In this document: positions 24,667 through 32,022 of the stretch, piece by piece
Numbering within the stretch: the stretch's first letter is position 1
Layout: each line of letters begins with the position of its first letter
Assembly (NCBI GenBank): GCA_945787105.1
Contig: CALZGZ010000058.1
Coordinates: 1-32,738, forward strand
Direction of reading: 5' to 3'
DNA: 32,738 nt
From: an uncultured Gammaproteobacteria bacterium
Lineage (GTDB): Bacteria; Pseudomonadota; Gammaproteobacteria; Arenicellales; JAANXG01
Program-made: the position numbers and the translations under genes
The notes under the pieces: model-generated
What the model saw: the letters and a program-made list of their open reading frames with translations, nothing else
Databases searched by the model: none
Told to the model about the DNA's origin: nothing

Positions 24667-27192
24667 ATGGCAAGATTCGGCAAAACGGGCACGCTCATAC
24701 TAGGCCCAATCTCCGCCGTATTCTTTTTGTTGGTGTTTATCCCGATAACCCACAACACCTACCTCATCGGGTTCCACGGTAAATGGCAGGACGAACGATT
24801 CGTCATCACGTTGATCGAGCCCGACAGTCCGGCGCAGCTGGCTGGGTTTCGCGTCGGTGATGTCGTGTCGCGGCAAGGGACCACGCCAACCTCCCAATGG
24901 CACCAATGGTACCGTTCTGATTTAAGCTCCTATCTAAAAGCCCGATACCAACTTCGGGACAAAAACATTTCCTACGACATCGATCGGGATACTGGGTCGG
25001 TAATCCTCAATCTCACACCACGACCACTGAGCGGCAGGGAAACATGGACTTTTTATGGGTTCCGCACGGTGTTGATGCTGTTCCTGATGGGGCTGGCGGT
25101 CTATATCGTCATTTCCAAATCCAGGGAACGGTACGCGAATATGATTTCTATGTGTTTCTGTTTTGCGGTGATGTGGCTCGCCAGCGATGAACCCTACTGG
25201 GAGTTGTTCTACTCTCCGTTGGTTCGGGGAGCCATATTCCCACTGATCAATATCGTCGACCTGCTCGAAATCCTGTTCTTGCAATTGGTCATGAGCATCC
25301 TTGTGCATATCAGCTTGGTATTTCCCGAGCGTCGCCAGATCATACGGCGATATCCGTGGATACCGATGTCTCTCTATATCCTGTCAATCACCGTACCTTT
25401 CGTAGCGATACTCTTTCCGGAAGGTGGCCTACTCAACAAGATTTCAGCGACTTACCCGATCCGGCTGTCGCTCAATACCGGGTTGCTGGTGTTGGCTACG
25501 TGGTTAATGCTCGTCGGTTATCGACAGTGCCGGTCTCCGGGCCAGCGTGAACGGACGCGCTGGATCATTGTCTCGATGGCGATTGTTGCCTTCGCACATA
25601 TTGTGCTCTGGAATCTCCCAATCCTGTTTGTTGGCGAACCACTGATACACCGCTACGACTGGCTTTTAGTGCCGGTATCTTTGATCCCCCTCTCTATGAC
25701 CCTATCCATTACCAACCATGAGTTGTTTGGGGTGCGGGGTATTATCCGCGGCCGCATCAAGCTGCTCGGAACGCGATTGGCAAGAGAGAAGTCGGCGGTG
25801 ATGCGGCGCGACCAGCGGATTCGTGAGATGACCCAGGAACTCGATCAGTTGACCGTGGAGCTCGAGCAGTACGCGCTAACGGAACGGGCGGGCGATGAAC
25901 CGGCCGGCACAACCTCCAAGTTGAGCAAGCTGGAGAAGCGGTTTCCACAACTTCGGCAGATTCGAGAGGAGACGTTGATCGGTGCAAGTCCGCTCTGGGA
26001 GGATGTATTCGAACAAGCCGCCGTGGCGGCGCGCGGCAGCGCACCGGTGATGATCGTCGGCGAGTCGGGAACCGGCAAAACGCATATCGCACAGGCGGTC
26101 CACCTGCTGAGCGATCGCAGCGAGCGGATCTGCAAAGAGATCAGCTGCGCCCAGTTCGAGCATGCCGATCCCGCCTTCGCGCTCGGCAAACTGTTCGGAG
26201 TGGGGACCGGGCACGGCCTGCCCAACGTGCCCAAAGAAGGTCACAGTGGTCTGCTGGAAGAAAGCGATGGCGGCACGCTGTTTCTCGACGACTTCGACCG
26301 ATTGCCCCTCAACGTGCAGGACCTGCTGCTATACCCCCTCGAGGGAAAACCGTTCGAGCCCGGGATTGGTCGCGGGGAACCGCGCACCGTATCGGTCAAA
26401 TTTATCTTTGCCACCAATCGCGATCCCGCCCAGCTGGTATCAGAAGGAAAATTTCAAGCGGATGTTTTGGCGCGAATCGGGACACGAGTCGATGTACCGC
26501 CGCTGCGCGAACGGCCCGAGGACATCCCGTTGCTGGTGGAGCATTTCACCAGGCAAATCGGCCAACAGCTCAAGCATGAAATTACCGTGGTCTCGCCTAA
26601 GACCATTCATTTATTCAGTAATTATCGTTATGCAGGCGGGAACGCCCGCGAACTCATGTCCGAAATTCACAAGGCGATCGGCAGGGCGATGCTGGAAGAT
26701 GATAATGTCTTGCGCGCCGGATATTTGTCCGAAACACTGCAAGCCGCGACGACTGCACAGCGTGAATCGGCGGGCCCGATTTCAACCGAACCTGCCGCAC
26801 CGAGCAGCGCCGCGCATGAGATTGCCGCGACCACACAGGCGACAGAGTTGGCCGCCCTGAGAAGACACCGGTTTCAAATCAAACCCGCCGAAGAAGAGCT
26901 GGGGCTCAGCCATAAATCGCGCACATTATCCAACCACTTGAGAGGACTGTGCATTAAGACTTTGAGCGAAAACGACTGGGATCTTGGGCGCGCCGCCCGG
27001 TCGCTTTCTGCATCGGATGATTCCAAGATTGTGACTCGAATCGAAGGAAAGATGCGGCGGTATCTGAAAAACATAGAAGATAACGTGGGTAATCAGTCCG
27101 AGAGCAAGTTGTACAACAATCTACCCGCGGCATATCACGAGCCCTTAGCAAGAGCGATACGCTGGGTTCGAACCGCGTGTGACGCACCTTGA
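24667..27192 (+). CDS. membrane PDZ-like/AAA+ protein related to sigma-54 activators, GAFTGA absent
   Basis: The 841-aa product has a first TM at about residues 8-25, then a PDZ-like periplasmic domain (about 30-115; SPAQLAGFRVGDVVSRQG). Seven or so further TM segments follow to about 385, then a coiled coil (about 395-445) and an AAA+ domain with Walker A GESGTGKT (465) and Walker B GGTLFLDD (535). Where NtrC-type proteins have GAFTGA, this one reads LFGVGTGHGLPN, so contact with sigma-54 is unlikely. The C-terminus (SENDWDLGRAARSLS) resembles a degraded Fis helix. A GAGG site before 24667 and a -10 at 24604 favour that ATG over 24613. It may be a membrane-tethered sensor ATPase rather than a transcription activator. 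Confidence 0.85.
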   Translation: MARFGKTGTLILGPISAVFFLLVFIPITHNTYLIGFHGKWQDERFVITLIEPDSPAQLAGFRVGDVVSRQGTTPTSQWHQWYRSDLSSYLKARYQLRDKNISYDIDRDTGSVILNLTPRPLSGRETWTFYGFRTVLMLFLMGLAVYIVISKSRERYANMISMCFCFAVMWLASDEPYWELFYSPLVRGAIFPLINIVDLLEILFLQLVMSILVHISLVFPERRQIIRRYPWIPMSLYILSITVPFVAILFPEGGLLNKISATYPIRLSLNTGLLVLATWLMLVGYRQCRSPGQRERTRWIIVSMAIVAFAHIVLWNLPILFVGEPLIHRYDWLLVPVSLIPLSMTLSITNHELFGVRGIIRGRIKLLGTRLAREKSAVMRRDQRIREMTQELDQLTVELEQYALTERAGDEPAGTTSKLSKLEKRFPQLRQIREETLIGASPLWEDVFEQAAVAARGSAPVMIVGESGTGKTHIAQAVHLLSDRSERICKEISCAQFEHADPAFALGKLFGVGTGHGLPNVPKEGHSGLLEESDGGTLFLDDFDRLPLNVQDLLLYPLEGKPFEPGIGRGEPRTVSVKFIFATNRDPAQLVSEGKFQADVLARIGTRVDVPPLRERPEDIPLLVEHFTRQIGQQLKHEITVVSPKTIHLFSNYRYAGGNARELMSEIHKAIGRAMLEDDNVLRAGYLSETLQAATTAQRESAGPISTEPAAPSSAAHEIAATTQATELAALRRHRFQIKPAEEELGLSHKSRTLSNHLRGLCIKTLSENDWDLGRAARSLSASDDSKIVTRIEGKMRRYLKNIEDNVGNQSESKLYNNLPAAYHEPLARAIRWVRTACDAP

Positions 27193-27570
27193 AATCAGAA
27201 TCTTGTCTCTAAAGTCCGCACACTCATTACGCTAACGACCTAACGCGAGGCAGAGGTGACGCTGGATTTTGCGCACGAGTTCATGCCGGAGTTTGAGGCG
27301 CCGCAACGCCCCGAGTATTGCGAACTCTGGTTAGCAGATAGCACGCTCAATGAACGATTGCGTTGTTTGGGCGAGTCGGATCTGCCGCCGGAAGGCGCGC
27401 CTATAGGTCAGCCCAATTGCAGAGATCTGGCTCTGCCTGACGGGCGAGCCGGACTTCTGGTGTTGGCATTGATATGCGAGCAATTTTGGCGCAAAGATCA
27501 GGCTCATTCGCGAACTCAGCATGTCGGACTTGGCCTCGTCCTAGTCATCCCTTCGACCAAAGAATCGGCG
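27193..27570 (+). pseudogene. relic of a PmrB/QseC-like sensor histidine kinase, internally deleted
   Basis: Reading the frame through 27199-27540 gives NLVSK, then a stop (TAA at 27241), then EVTLDFAHEFMPEF, RPEYCELWLAD, LPDGRAG and CEQFWRKDQA followed by HVGLGL. These match the kinase at 8603-10072 in order: NLLSK, EVEFDFVDRFMPEF, RPEYFQLWLAD, LPDGRVG, then FERFWRKDEA and HAGLGL. The sensor portion (residues 41 to about 130) is joined directly to the G-box region (about 436-458). About 300 residues with TM2, HAMP, the phospho-acceptor His and the N-box are missing. The relic starts directly after the stop of the AAA+ gene. A GTG-initiated open frame (27256-27699) could still be translated but would have no kinase function. 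Confidence 0.8.
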
Positions 27571-27734
27571 CCGCCTCGCGCATTAAGTCATGGTAACAAG
27601 TCGATTGTTGCTGCGTCGAAGTCGAACTCGTGCCCCCGGCCGGCCTCGCCCAGCCTCGCGATGTGCGTCATACTCTGGCTGAAACGGAAGCTCACTTGAA
27701 TTAAAACGAGACCCATACGTCGCCAGCACCGCAC

Positions 27735-28661
27735 ATGTCAGCATTGATCCGCGTCTCCAATCTTTCCAAGACTTTCGCCGGCGGATTTACAGCACTCGAC
27801 CACATCGATCTGGATATCGAGCGCGGCGAGATACTCGCCCTGTTGGGTCCGAACGGCGCCGGTAAGACCACCCTGATTAGCATCATCTGCGGGATCATCA
27901 ATCCAACCACCGGCACCGTCACCGTGGACGGTTACGACATCATTGCGGATTATCGGAAAACCCGCGCCTTGATCGGGTTGGTTCCGCAGGAACTAGCGAC
28001 GGAAACCTTCGAGAATGTCCTGGCAACTGTCACGTTCAGCCGCGGCCTGTTCGGCAAAACGCCCAATCCGGAACACGTGGAAAAAGTCCTGACAGATTTG
28101 TCCTTGTGGGGAAAACGACACGCGCGAATCAAGGAACTGTCGGGCGGCATGAAACGACGTGTGATGATCGCGAAAGCCTTGTCCCATGAACCCCGGATTC
28201 TGTTCCTCGATGAGCCCACCGCAGGCGTCGACGTAGAGCTGCGCAAGGACATGTGGCAACTCGTTCGCATCCTGCGCGAGTCGGGCGTGACCATCATCTT
28301 GACTACGCACTATATCGAAGAGGCGGAAGCGATCGCCGACCGCATCGGCATCATCAACCATGGTCGAATCATTCTCGTCGAGCACAAAGCCGAGCTCATG
28401 CGCAAGTTGGGTAAGAAAGAACTCGTTCTCGACCTGCGACACAGCCTGGCTGCCATCCCCACGGCACTTGCCGCCTACAATATCGAACTCTCGGCAGATG
28501 GCCGCCAGATAACCTACACCTTCGACAGTAACCAGGATCGCGCGGCGATCACCCACTTTCTCGACAACCTAACGGCGGCCGGCGTTCAGTTCAAGGATCT
28601 CAAAACTGAGCAGAGTTCGCTGGAGGATATATTTGTGAGCCTGGTCAACGAAGCGGAATGA
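27735..28661 (+). CDS. yadG: ABC transporter ATP-binding protein, YadG-like
   Basis: The 308-aa ATPase has Walker [11 protein letters not shown]-loop LVPQE, signature LSGGMKRR, Walker B ILFLDEP, D-loop AGVD and H-switch TTHYIEEAE. The overall sequence, including DLWGKR-type spacing before the signature and a C-terminal ending in [11 protein letters not shown], closely resembles E. coli YadG, which is also 308 aa. It overlaps the permease gene by four bases (ATGA), so the two are translated together and form an ABC-2 type exporter. The substrate is unknown. No clear Shine-Dalgarno precedes the ATG. Confidence 0.92.
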   Translation: MSALIRVSNLSKTFAGGFTALDHIDLDIERGEILALLGPNGAGKTTLISIICGIINPTTGTVTVDGYDIIADYRKTRALIGLVPQELATETFENVLATVTFSRGLFGKTPNPEHVEKVLTDLSLWGKRHARIKELSGGMKRRVMIAKALSHEPRILFLDEPTAGVDVELRKDMWQLVRILRESGVTIILTTHYIEEAEAIADRIGIINHGRIILVEHKAELMRKLGKKELVLDLRHSLAAIPTALAAYNIELSADGRQITYTFDSNQDRAAITHFLDNLTAAGVQFKDLKTEQSSLEDIFVSLVNEAE

Positions 28662-29419
28662 ACACACCCGGCGTCAAGGCGATATATCGGTTCGAAATGG
28701 CGCGAACCCGGCGCACCTTGCTCCAGAGCATTATCTCACCGGTCATTTCGACGTCTTTGTACTTCGTCGTCTTCGGCTCGGCTATCGGTTCGCGCATCAC
28801 ACAAATCGACGGTGTCAGCTACGGTTCTTTTATCGTGCCCGGCTTGATCATGCTGTCACTACTCACGCAGAGTATCTCCAACGCATCGTTCGGCATCTTC
28901 TTTCCGAAGTTCACCGGGACGATCTACGAATTGCTGTCCGCCCCGGTGTCGTATTTCGAGATCATTCTGGGTTATGTGGGCGCGGCCGCGACAAAATCGA
29001 TCTTCCTCGCTTCGATCATCCTGGCAACGGCGAGCCTGTTCGTGCCGTTGCACATCGCCCACCCCGTGTGGATGGTGGTGTTTCTGGCGATGACGGCGGT
29101 GACGTTCAGTCTGTTCGGCTTCATCATCGGTATTTGGGCCGAAAATTTCGAGAAACTGCAGCTGATCCCACTCCTGATCGTCACCCCCCTGGTCTTCCTC
29201 GGCGGCAGTTTTTACTCCATCAATATGTTGCCGCCGTTCTGGCAGACGGTGACGCTGTTCAACCCGGTGCTATATCTGATTAGCGGTTTTCGCTGGAGTT
29301 TCTACGAGATCGCCGACGTCAGCGTAAGTACCAGCCTGATCATGATCTCCGTGTTTCTCGGCCTGTGTATCGCCATCATCTGTTGGATATTCAAGACCGG
29401 TTATCAGCTGAAGGATTGA
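28658..29419 (+). CDS. yadH: ABC-2 type transporter permease, YadH-like
   Basis: The 253-aa membrane protein has six TM segments and the ABC-2 signature region ([52 protein letters not shown]). It begins with a charged cytoplasmic helix ([21 protein letters not shown]) as in YadH-type permeases and ends with the short basic tail FKTGYQLKD. The ATG overlaps the stop of the ATPase gene. It forms the membrane half of the exporter. YadG/YadH transport has no firmly known substrate, so none is proposed. Confidence 0.92.
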   Translation: MNTPGVKAIYRFEMARTRRTLLQSIISPVISTSLYFVVFGSAIGSRITQIDGVSYGSFIVPGLIMLSLLTQSISNASFGIFFPKFTGTIYELLSAPVSYFEIILGYVGAAATKSIFLASIILATASLFVPLHIAHPVWMVVFLAMTAVTFSLFGFIIGIWAENFEKLQLIPLLIVTPLVFLGGSFYSINMLPPFWQTVTLFNPVLYLISGFRWSFYEIADVSVSTSLIMISVFLGLCIAIICWIFKTGYQLKD

Positions 29420-29525
29420 ATTACGAGTCACTGCCCTTGGTGGCCGGCCTAGGTTACAGCGATATGAGTGACCGACGGACATAAGCAGATCTTACGTAAG
29501 CGCTTCGCGCCTCGGCAGTCGGGCA

Positions 29526-29611
29526 GTTCCGCAGTTCCGGGGACAGTTTACTTATCTGTGGATATGTTGTTCCGCAGTTCCGGGGACAGTTTACTTATCT
29601 GTGGATATGTT
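29526..29611. repeat. exact tandem 43-base direct repeat
   Basis: Two identical copies (29526-29568 and 29569-29611) start gttccgcagttccggggac and continue with agtttacttatctgtg. Together with the inverted copy at 29686-29717 they bracket about 190 bases just upstream of the GST gene, as in a small non-autonomous (MITE- or REP-type) element. Confidence 0.9.
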
Positions 29612-29685
29612 GGATAGTTGATTGACTGAACTGATCGTTGCCGGTGTCGTCGGTGAAACGTGAGTAGTCGGTCGGCGAATTTATG

Positions 29686-29717
29686 CACAGACAAGTAAAC
29701 TGTCCCCGGAACCGCAG
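29686..29717. repeat. inverted copy of the 43-base repeat core
   Basis: Read on the minus strand this is ctgcggttccggggacagtt followed by tacttgtctgtg, matching the core of the direct repeats at 29526-29611 with three mismatches over 32 bases. It ends nine bases before the GST start codon. Confidence 0.85.
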
Positions 29718-29725
29718 CCGCTATT

Positions 29726-30349
29726 ATGAACAAGATTAAGCTGACGTATTTTGATATTGACGGTGGACGCGCCGAGCCCACAAGGATCGCCATGTCGATT
29801 GGCGGCATTGACTTTGAAGATCACCGCATATCTTTTTCTGAGTTTGGCCGGATGCGAGCAAGTACACCATTGAATGCGGTTCCAACCCTGGAAATTGATG
29901 GCACTGTATATACCCAGTCAAATGCAATGAATCGATATTTTGGGAAACAAGCTGGATTGTACCCCGACGACCCGTGGCAGGCTTTTAGATGTGATGAAGT
30001 TATGGAGGCTCTTGAAGATGTAATGCATTTCACTGTCCGGACTTTTGGCCTGCAGGGTGAGGAGCTCAAGGCTGCTCGACAGAAGCTAGCTGATGAAACA
30101 TTTACCAAGTGTATTAAATTCCTAGATGTCCGACTTGAGTCTGCAGGTGGTAAGTATTTCGCAGATGGCCGTCTTACGGTAGCCGATCTCAAATCGTTCG
30201 TCTGGATTCGAAGCCTGAAGTCAGGTGTGTTGGACCACATTCCTTCCGATCTGCCGGACAGGGTTGCGCCTAGGTTGGTACAACATATGGAACGTATCGC
30301 CGCAGAACCCGGGGTAGCCGCATACTATGCAGCAATAAACGCGAATTGA
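29726..30349 (+). CDS. glutathione S-transferase (sigma-like)
   Basis: The 207-aa protein has an N-terminal thioredoxin-like domain (KLTYFDIDGGRAEPTRIAMSIGGIDFED; cis-Pro in NAVPTLEIDG; glutathione-contact QSNAMNRYFG) and an all-helical C-terminal domain with the N-capping motif LTVADLKSFVWI. The catalytic Tyr of the sigma class fits Y9 in LTYFD. It conjugates or peroxidatically uses glutathione in the cytoplasm. Base composition is visibly more AT-rich than the neighbours, and it sits against the inverted repeat at 29686-29717 with no ribosome-binding site visible, so lateral acquisition is plausible. Confidence 0.9.
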   Translation: MNKIKLTYFDIDGGRAEPTRIAMSIGGIDFEDHRISFSEFGRMRASTPLNAVPTLEIDGTVYTQSNAMNRYFGKQAGLYPDDPWQAFRCDEVMEALEDVMHFTVRTFGLQGEELKAARQKLADETFTKCIKFLDVRLESAGGKYFADGRLTVADLKSFVWIRSLKSGVLDHIPSDLPDRVAPRLVQHMERIAAEPGVAAYYAAINAN

Positions 30350-31004
30350 TCTCAATAATTATTGTTAATCAAAAAAAGATGCTCGCATTGAGCGTTAAAC
30401 GGTAGTTTCCCAAGATCTTGAAATGGCCGCTTATTCCGTTTAACCGCGAAGTGGAAATCGATCCGAATTTTCGGGAATGAAAATTCTACTTAGTCTGTAG
30501 CCGACCCAGGCTGTGTCAAAACGCGAAATAAAAAAACAAAGTGGTAAATTTACGTTTTGTTCTTTGATATTTATGCTTTCATATGGGAGATCAAGTCTAA
30601 CCCAGGATCACTTCTCACCTGATGTAGTGCGTTGTCCCATCGAGTAGGACTTTTTACGCAAGCTGGCCCCCTTGCCGCCATCTGAACCTCAACAACCTGG
30701 GCGTCCGGTATTCACTCGAGTGCGGCCATTGCAAGGAGCGGCTACTACCTATCAAATGGATAACTTTAATAGTTTTGCAGAAGTCTTCCCTTTTCAAGAG
30801 CGCGGTATCTGCGCGTTCTTCCAAACGAATTCGCACATCGACCGACGCTTCAACCTCAATGGTGACCGGGGCACGGATGCCCATGGGATTTTGTACAGTG
30901 CACCAGCCAATTATTTCTACCGGTCTACTTGGACGTCATAACCGATTAAGTGAGCCCCGCGGAGTTTTGGTCATTATTTTACGTCGGATACCACATCAGA
31001 ACGA
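30350..31004. other. gene-poor AT-rich region after GST
   Basis: About 650 bases. Open frames at 30672-31020 (plus) and 30654-30884 (minus) lack any recognisable domain and overlap each other. A 9-bp inverted repeat, GTTAAACGG/CCGTTTAAC, lies at 30394-30402 and 30436-30444. Nothing else is supported. Confidence 0.4.
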
Positions 31005-31028
31005 AAAGGGGCCAACCTGAGTTGGCCC
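31004..31028 (-). terminator. rho-independent terminator of the CHKG-motif gene
   Basis: GGGCCAAC (31009-31016), loop CTGA and GTTGGCCC (31021-31028) form a perfect 8-bp stem. On the minus strand the stem is followed by C then UUUU. It lies about 30 bases after the stop of the minus-strand gene at 31057. Confidence 0.75.
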
Positions 31029-31056
31029 TTTCTGACATCTCCTTACGGAGGTCTGC

Positions 31057-31554
31057 TCAAGTCGGTCGATTACCTTGATTCCCGTTGTTCCCCTGGCCCT
31101 TACCCTTACCTTTACCCTTGCTTGTCTGATTGTCGCCGGCGAGCCCATCTTGGGAGTCAGGTGTGGGCTCTTCGGCAACGGTTGGACATGCGCCGAGTGT
31201 ATCGCCGTGCATCGTGTGCGCAGTCCCTGCCGGCCTGCCCACGGAAATAGTCATCCTGCCCTTGTGGCAAACCAAGTCCTTGTGTGCGTGGTTCGGGTCC
31301 TGAACATCAACGATGTCGTCCGCAGCGTCCTCCACGGTCACGCTAACTAGCGTGACCTCACTTGCTGAGCCCGTGATTATCACGATCTGATCTCCTCCCA
31401 AGAGCACCGGCGCGGGCACACAATTTGGATCGTCTGGGCTTTGTCGCACCGCGTTGATACACACATCATATGTCCCCGGCGGCAACGGGATATACGCAAT
31501 ACCATCGATGATCGTAGCGACAGTTGGTTCATCGTTATAGAGTGGCGGGCCCAA
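31057..31554 (-). pseudogene. truncated gene with a CHKG...HGDTLG.C motif
   Basis: The 165-codon frame begins only at a TTG (31554) shortly after an in-frame TGA, has no signal peptide and no ribosome-binding site, so the N-terminal part of the gene is missing or out of frame. It contains a domain with LPPGTYDVCI followed by paired cysteines (VCINAVRQSPDDPNC), then VCHKGRMTISVGRP and AHTMHGDTLGAC. The latter is a short Cys/His motif common near the C-termini of secreted bacterial proteins. A low-complexity tail of KG repeats and Asn/Gly ends the frame. An intact terminator follows at 31004-31028. An alternative is a gene with a longer start that suffered a frameshift near 31560. Confidence 0.55.
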
Positions 31555-31957
31555 TGGGACTCGTGCGTTTCACAAATGGTGGCGATTTGTCCGTCACGTT
31601 AACCCGCCTGTAACAGTGCTACCGCCTTGTGCGCCGCATTGGTACGCTCAACAAGCGGCAATGACCGCGAGAAGAACCCCGCTCCGGCGGGGATTTGCTA
31701 TCGTGACAAGCCCGCCCTCAACCGACCTTACCCAACACTGCACGTACAACCCAAGCAGGGAGGGGTCGACGACTCGCTCCGCTCTTGCTTATTAAGCTGG
31801 GTGGCATGTCTGGAACACTTCCGGCAGCGGACGTTTGAAATCATGTTTTTTCAGGTGCCCTAATGCCCGGTCATGGCCGGTGGACTAAACCGCTCGCGCG
31901 GTAGCTGGGGGTGCGTTGGGGGAAGTGCTGTAAGGTTGGATTAGATCAAGGAGGGAT
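31555..31957. other. intergenic region before the recombinase
   Basis: About 400 bases. A 78-codon frame at 31627-31863 shows no domain and spans the hairpin at 31677-31692, so it is not reported as a gene. This region probably contains the end of the element carrying the recombinase, but no terminal signature could be recognised. Confidence 0.35.
31677..31692. terminator. possible terminator hairpin
   Basis: CCCCGC (31677-31682) and GCGGGG (31687-31692) form a 6-bp GC stem with a 4-base loop, the common AACCCCGC...GCGGGGATTT arrangement. The following T-run is weak on both strands. Confidence 0.4.
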
Positions 31958-32022
31958 GGGTCTGTCCTGTGTTGAAGTTGTAGTGCCTTAAACAACAACT
32001 TCAACACCGAAGGAGCAGACCC
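31958..32022 (+). promoter_or_regulatory. long hairpin that buries the recombinase ribosome-binding site
   Basis: GGGTCTG (31958-31964) pairs with CAGACCC (32016-32022), TCCT (31965-31968) with AGGA of the Shine-Dalgarno (32011-32014), and GTGTTGAAGTTGT (31969-31981) with ACAACTTCAACAC (31995-32007). Only one bulged G and one 3-base bulge occur, with a 13-base loop. The start codon follows directly at 32023. In an mRNA that includes the whole stem, the ribosome site would be closed. Confidence 0.8.

Noticed and set aside
26162-26860. 232-codon plus-strand frame inside the PDZ-AAA+ gene
   Set aside because: It overlaps the well-supported AAA+ region in another frame and is Arg/Pro/Ser-rich in the manner of a shadow frame.
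29526-29611. Tandem 43-base repeat considered as a CRISPR array
   Set aside because: The two copies are adjacent with no spacer, there are only two, and no cas gene is near.
31627-31863. 78-codon plus-strand frame before the recombinase
   Set aside because: It runs through a terminator-like hairpin, has no ribosome-binding site and no recognisable sequence.
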